DNA from: Pseudomaricurvus sp033283175
GTDB taxonomy: Bacteria; Pseudomonadota; Gammaproteobacteria; Pseudomonadales; Cellvibrionaceae
Reading direction: 5' to 3'
Assembly (NCBI GenBank): GCA_033283175.1
Contig: JAWMQM010000002.1
Span: forward strand, 868,001 to 932,000
Length of the DNA stretch: 64,000 bases
Shown: in pieces, positions 62,084-64,000 of the stretch
Layout: the number at the start of each line of letters is the position of its first letter
How positions within the stretch are numbered: the first letter of the stretch is position 1
Made by a program: the position numbers and the translations under genes
The notes under the pieces: model-generated
What the model was told of the DNA's origin: nothing
Databases searched by the model: none
Seen by the model: only the letters and a program-made list of their open reading frames with translations

Positions 62084-62906
62084 CCATAAAGTGACAGAGT
62101 ATCGCTAACTCCACCCGCCCCGAGAACTGGTAGACCGCTGCATAGAGCAGGCTGGCGCCGGCAAACAGCATGGTGACCGTTCCCGTGGGATACCAGATGC
62201 CATGGGCCACCAGAAACAGCCAGGAGGTCAGTAGTATTGCCACCAGCGCACTGAGAGCCTGGGGCCGGATCAGGCGAGCGATGGAGTCCTGAATCAGGCG
62301 CCGGAAGAAAAGCTCTTCCGCCAACACGGTAATCAGCAGGTTGATGGGCACAAACCAGAGCAGGTAGCTGCCCGCCTTGGGATCAAAACGCACGCCGAGA
62401 AACACCGCCAGGCCCACCAACAGTGCCGGCGCCACCAGCGCCACACCCAACCAGTCCCGCGGCAACCGGGCCGCCGTTGCCGGCAACAGGTAGAGTAAAA
62501 GTGCAGCCCCCACCAGCGCCTTGTCGAGACTGAGATGGAGACTGAAAAAGCCGTAACCCGGTGTCAGGATTTGTGGCGCCACCACCTGCCAACGGGACAA
62601 TCCGGGAACGTAATGCAACGCCAGCACCAGGCACAGCACCACCAGCGCACCGGTCAACACCCCCTGCGGATAACCCGAGAGGCGTGCCTGGAAACGCGCC
62701 AGTAGCATCAGGATGGCGCCGGCCAGTGTTGCCCGCCAATCCGTCACGCCCAACAGAAACCAGCCACCGAGGAGTAACAGGGCGCAAAGATCCGCCATGC
62801 CGACGATCAGTATTTCCCGCGGCAAGCGCCGGTAGTGCACCAGCAGGCCCAACATCAACACCAGCACGTAAAGTAAAAATGCCTGCAGCGGCAACCCAAT
62901 GGTCAA
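62040..62906 (-). CDS. CPBP-family intramembrane metalloprotease
   Basis: 288-aa polytopic protein with about eight hydrophobic helices. The Abi/CPBP motifs are AEELFFRRLIQD (Glu-Glu and Arg), SWLFLVAHGIWYP (His) and ILCHFMVNLLHI (His). Starts with a TTG 8 bases after GGAG. Substrate unknown; bacterial members often act in prenyl-protein or bacteriocin-type processing. The 3' end overlaps murI on the other strand. Confidence 0.85.
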   Translation of the reverse strand: MTIGLPLQAFLLYVLVLMLGLLVHYRRLPREILIVGMADLCALLLLGGWFLLGVTDWRATLAGAILMLLARFQARLSGYPQGVLTGALVVLCLVLALHYVPGLSRWQVVAPQILTPGYGFFSLHLSLDKALVGAALLLYLLPATAARLPRDWLGVALVAPALLVGLAVFLGVRFDPKAGSYLLWFVPINLLITVLAEELFFRRLIQDSIARLIRPQALSALVAILLTSWLFLVAHGIWYPTGTVTMLFAGASLLYAAVYQFSGRVELAILCHFMVNLLHILLLPYPLW

Positions 62907-62926
62907 AGTACAACTCCCCGTTTAAA

Positions 62927-63436
62927 TCACTTATCGTCTTGCTGCTGGTCATCCGCCAGAGCCACAACCGCGTCACCCAGAGAGATCACCCCTTCGCTGA
63001 GCACCTTCGCGCACAGCCCTCCCATGCCACGCATGGCGTTGAAACCACCCGCCCCCAGGGCGGTTTCCATGCGTGAACAGGGGTGGCACTGGCCGGCACC
63101 TTCAAACAACACTTCACCTATGCGGAAACGACGTCCACTGAGGGCGTGCAGGTTGATGCCTTGCACCAGTAAATTACGTCGCAGCAACGCCGGATCGATT
63201 GCCTCCCGATGCAGCAACGACGCCAGCACCGCCAGGTTTTCCGCCTGGTAGAGGGTCACCTGTCGCTTGCTGTCGACCCGCCCCTTGAAGCGGTCACCGA
63301 CCAAACCCTGCCCGGGGATTACCCCGACAGAATCCACACTCACCATGGACACATCACGGGCCGGCCGCAGCAGTATCAGCTCAAGAGAGCCTTGTTGCGG
63401 AAGTGTTGCCAGCAGCTTTGCCACATTGCCACGCAT
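62927..63436 (-). CDS. MOSC domain protein
   Basis: 169-aa stand-alone MOSC (molybdenum cofactor sulfurase C-terminal) domain. QVTLYQAENLAVLASLL, RRNLLVQGINLHALSGRRFRIGEVLFEGAGQCHPC and MRGMGGLCAKVLSEGVISLGD show the fold with the conserved Cys in GQCHPC. It may handle molybdenum cofactor or reduce N-hydroxylated bases like YiiM. GGAG lies 9 bases before the ATG at 63436. Confidence 0.9.
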   Translation of the reverse strand: MRGNVAKLLATLPQQGSLELILLRPARDVSMVSVDSVGVIPGQGLVGDRFKGRVDSKRQVTLYQAENLAVLASLLHREAIDPALLRRNLLVQGINLHALSGRRFRIGEVLFEGAGQCHPCSRMETALGAGGFNAMRGMGGLCAKVLSEGVISLGDAVVALADDQQQDDK

Positions 63437-63591
63437 AGGGACTCTCCCCACGGATGAAACAGAGGATGAAGTGTGGCCTGAGACGCCAGGGGAATGCCAG
63501 AGGCAAAGGGGGAATGTGTGCGGCCCGGCACGTCAGCGCACAGACAAAAACACCAGACAAGGGATAAACGCTGTGCGATTTTCCGCCGCCG

Positions 63592-64000
63592 TCAGGCCAC
63601 CGAATCGCGCCGGTACTCACTGGGGGAGGAGCCGTACCAGCGCTTGAACGCACGGGCAAAGTTGGCCTGTTCGGAAAAGCCAAGCAGGTACGCCACTTCG
63701 CTGATGGCGAGGGTGTCATCGGCGATGTAACTCTTTGCCAGCTGCATGCGCTTCTCTTCCAGGATCTTGCTGAAAGAGGTGCCCTCTTCCGCCAGCCGCC
63801 GCTGCATGGTGCGGCGGCTCAGGTGCAACGCCTCGGCGACATTCTCTTCCTTGATATTGCCGGAAGGCAGTTGATTAACAATGGTTACCTCCACCTGGGT
63901 GGTGAGCCGCTCCTTGTGCAACTCTGCCAGGTGGCGGGTAATAATCTGCTCGTTGACCAGGCTCAACTCCGCGTTGCCGGTGTTGAGCTTCTTCTCCACA
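63592..64000 (-). CDS. AraC-family regulator, C-terminal part (cut by the window edge)
   Basis: About 136 codons of the C-terminal end; the N-terminal part lies beyond the right edge. Double helix-turn-helix: NVAEALHLSRRTMQRRLAEEGTSF and AISEVAYLLGFSEQANFARAFKRWYGSSPSEYR. It resembles the C-terminus of the AraC protein at 52951-53994, so it probably belongs to the same Arabinose_bd subgroup. Confidence 0.9.
   Translation of the reverse strand, partial: VEKKLNTGNAELSLVNEQIITRHLAELHKERLTTQVEVTIVNQLPSGNIKEENVAEALHLSRRTMQRRLAEEGTSFSKILEEKRMQLAKSYIADDTLAISEVAYLLGFSEQANFARAFKRWYGSSPSEYRRDSVA

Overview
The window is about 64 kb of GC-rich, gene-dense chromosome from a Gram-negative gammaproteobacterium. 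The housekeeping genes (dusA, pdxB, epmC, gcvR, trmL, fldB, mnmC, trhP, mlaA, an RssB/RssC-like pair beside mlaA, a PA1571-like gene beside an ATP-NAD kinase homologue) and the exosortase-linked polysaccharide locus suggest a marine or environmental member of the Pseudomonadales/Cellvibrionales group. That placement is inference from gene content, not from a marker gene. I saw no rRNA or tRNA gene, insertion sequence, prophage or CRISPR array.

Region 1 (1-26.6 kb) is an exopolysaccharide / PEP-CTERM (exosortase A type) locus. On the minus strand lie export protein, chain-length determinant, tyrosine autokinase and the first codons of a secreted protein that runs off the left edge. A divergent ExeA-like ATPase follows. 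Next come an HprK-related kinase / PqqD-like / nucleotidyltransferase-like module with a Cys-containing exported protein, two nucleotide-sugar enzymes (TviB/TviC type), the PrsK/PrsR two-component system (PrsR is a sigma54 activator), the priming sugar transferase, a three-domain acyltransferase-cNMP-HTH protein, one PEP-CTERM substrate protein with a good -24/-12 promoter, PrsT, an E1-like/nitroreductase fusion overlapping the exosortase-associated acyltransferase, a low-molecular-weight tyrosine phosphatase and an S1C protease. The exosortase gene is not in the window and probably lies beyond the left edge.

Region 2 (26.8-53 kb) is mostly core genome: tRNA and translation-factor modification (dusA, epmC, tusA, trmL, mnmC, trhP), PLP biosynthesis (pdxB), a phosphatase/STAS partner-switching pair next to mlaA, a porin, a VIT transporter, a sirtuin and several small conserved genes. 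Inside it (33.2-35.2 kb) is a compact HvfABC-type RiPP metallophore operon whose precursor carries four EGKC motifs.

Region 3 (53-64 kb) holds a cytochrome P450 system: a ferredoxin-P450 operon with a divergent TetR regulator and a palindromic operator sitting on the -10 box, and a matching FAD ferredoxin reductase 4.5 kb away behind a 7-bp tandem repeat tract. Around it are two AraC-type regulators, a PQQ-type sugar dehydrogenase with a cytochrome c tail, a TIGR03862 flavoprotein, murI, a CPBP protease, a MOSC protein and a REP-like inverted repeat pair. The right edge cuts an AraC-family gene.
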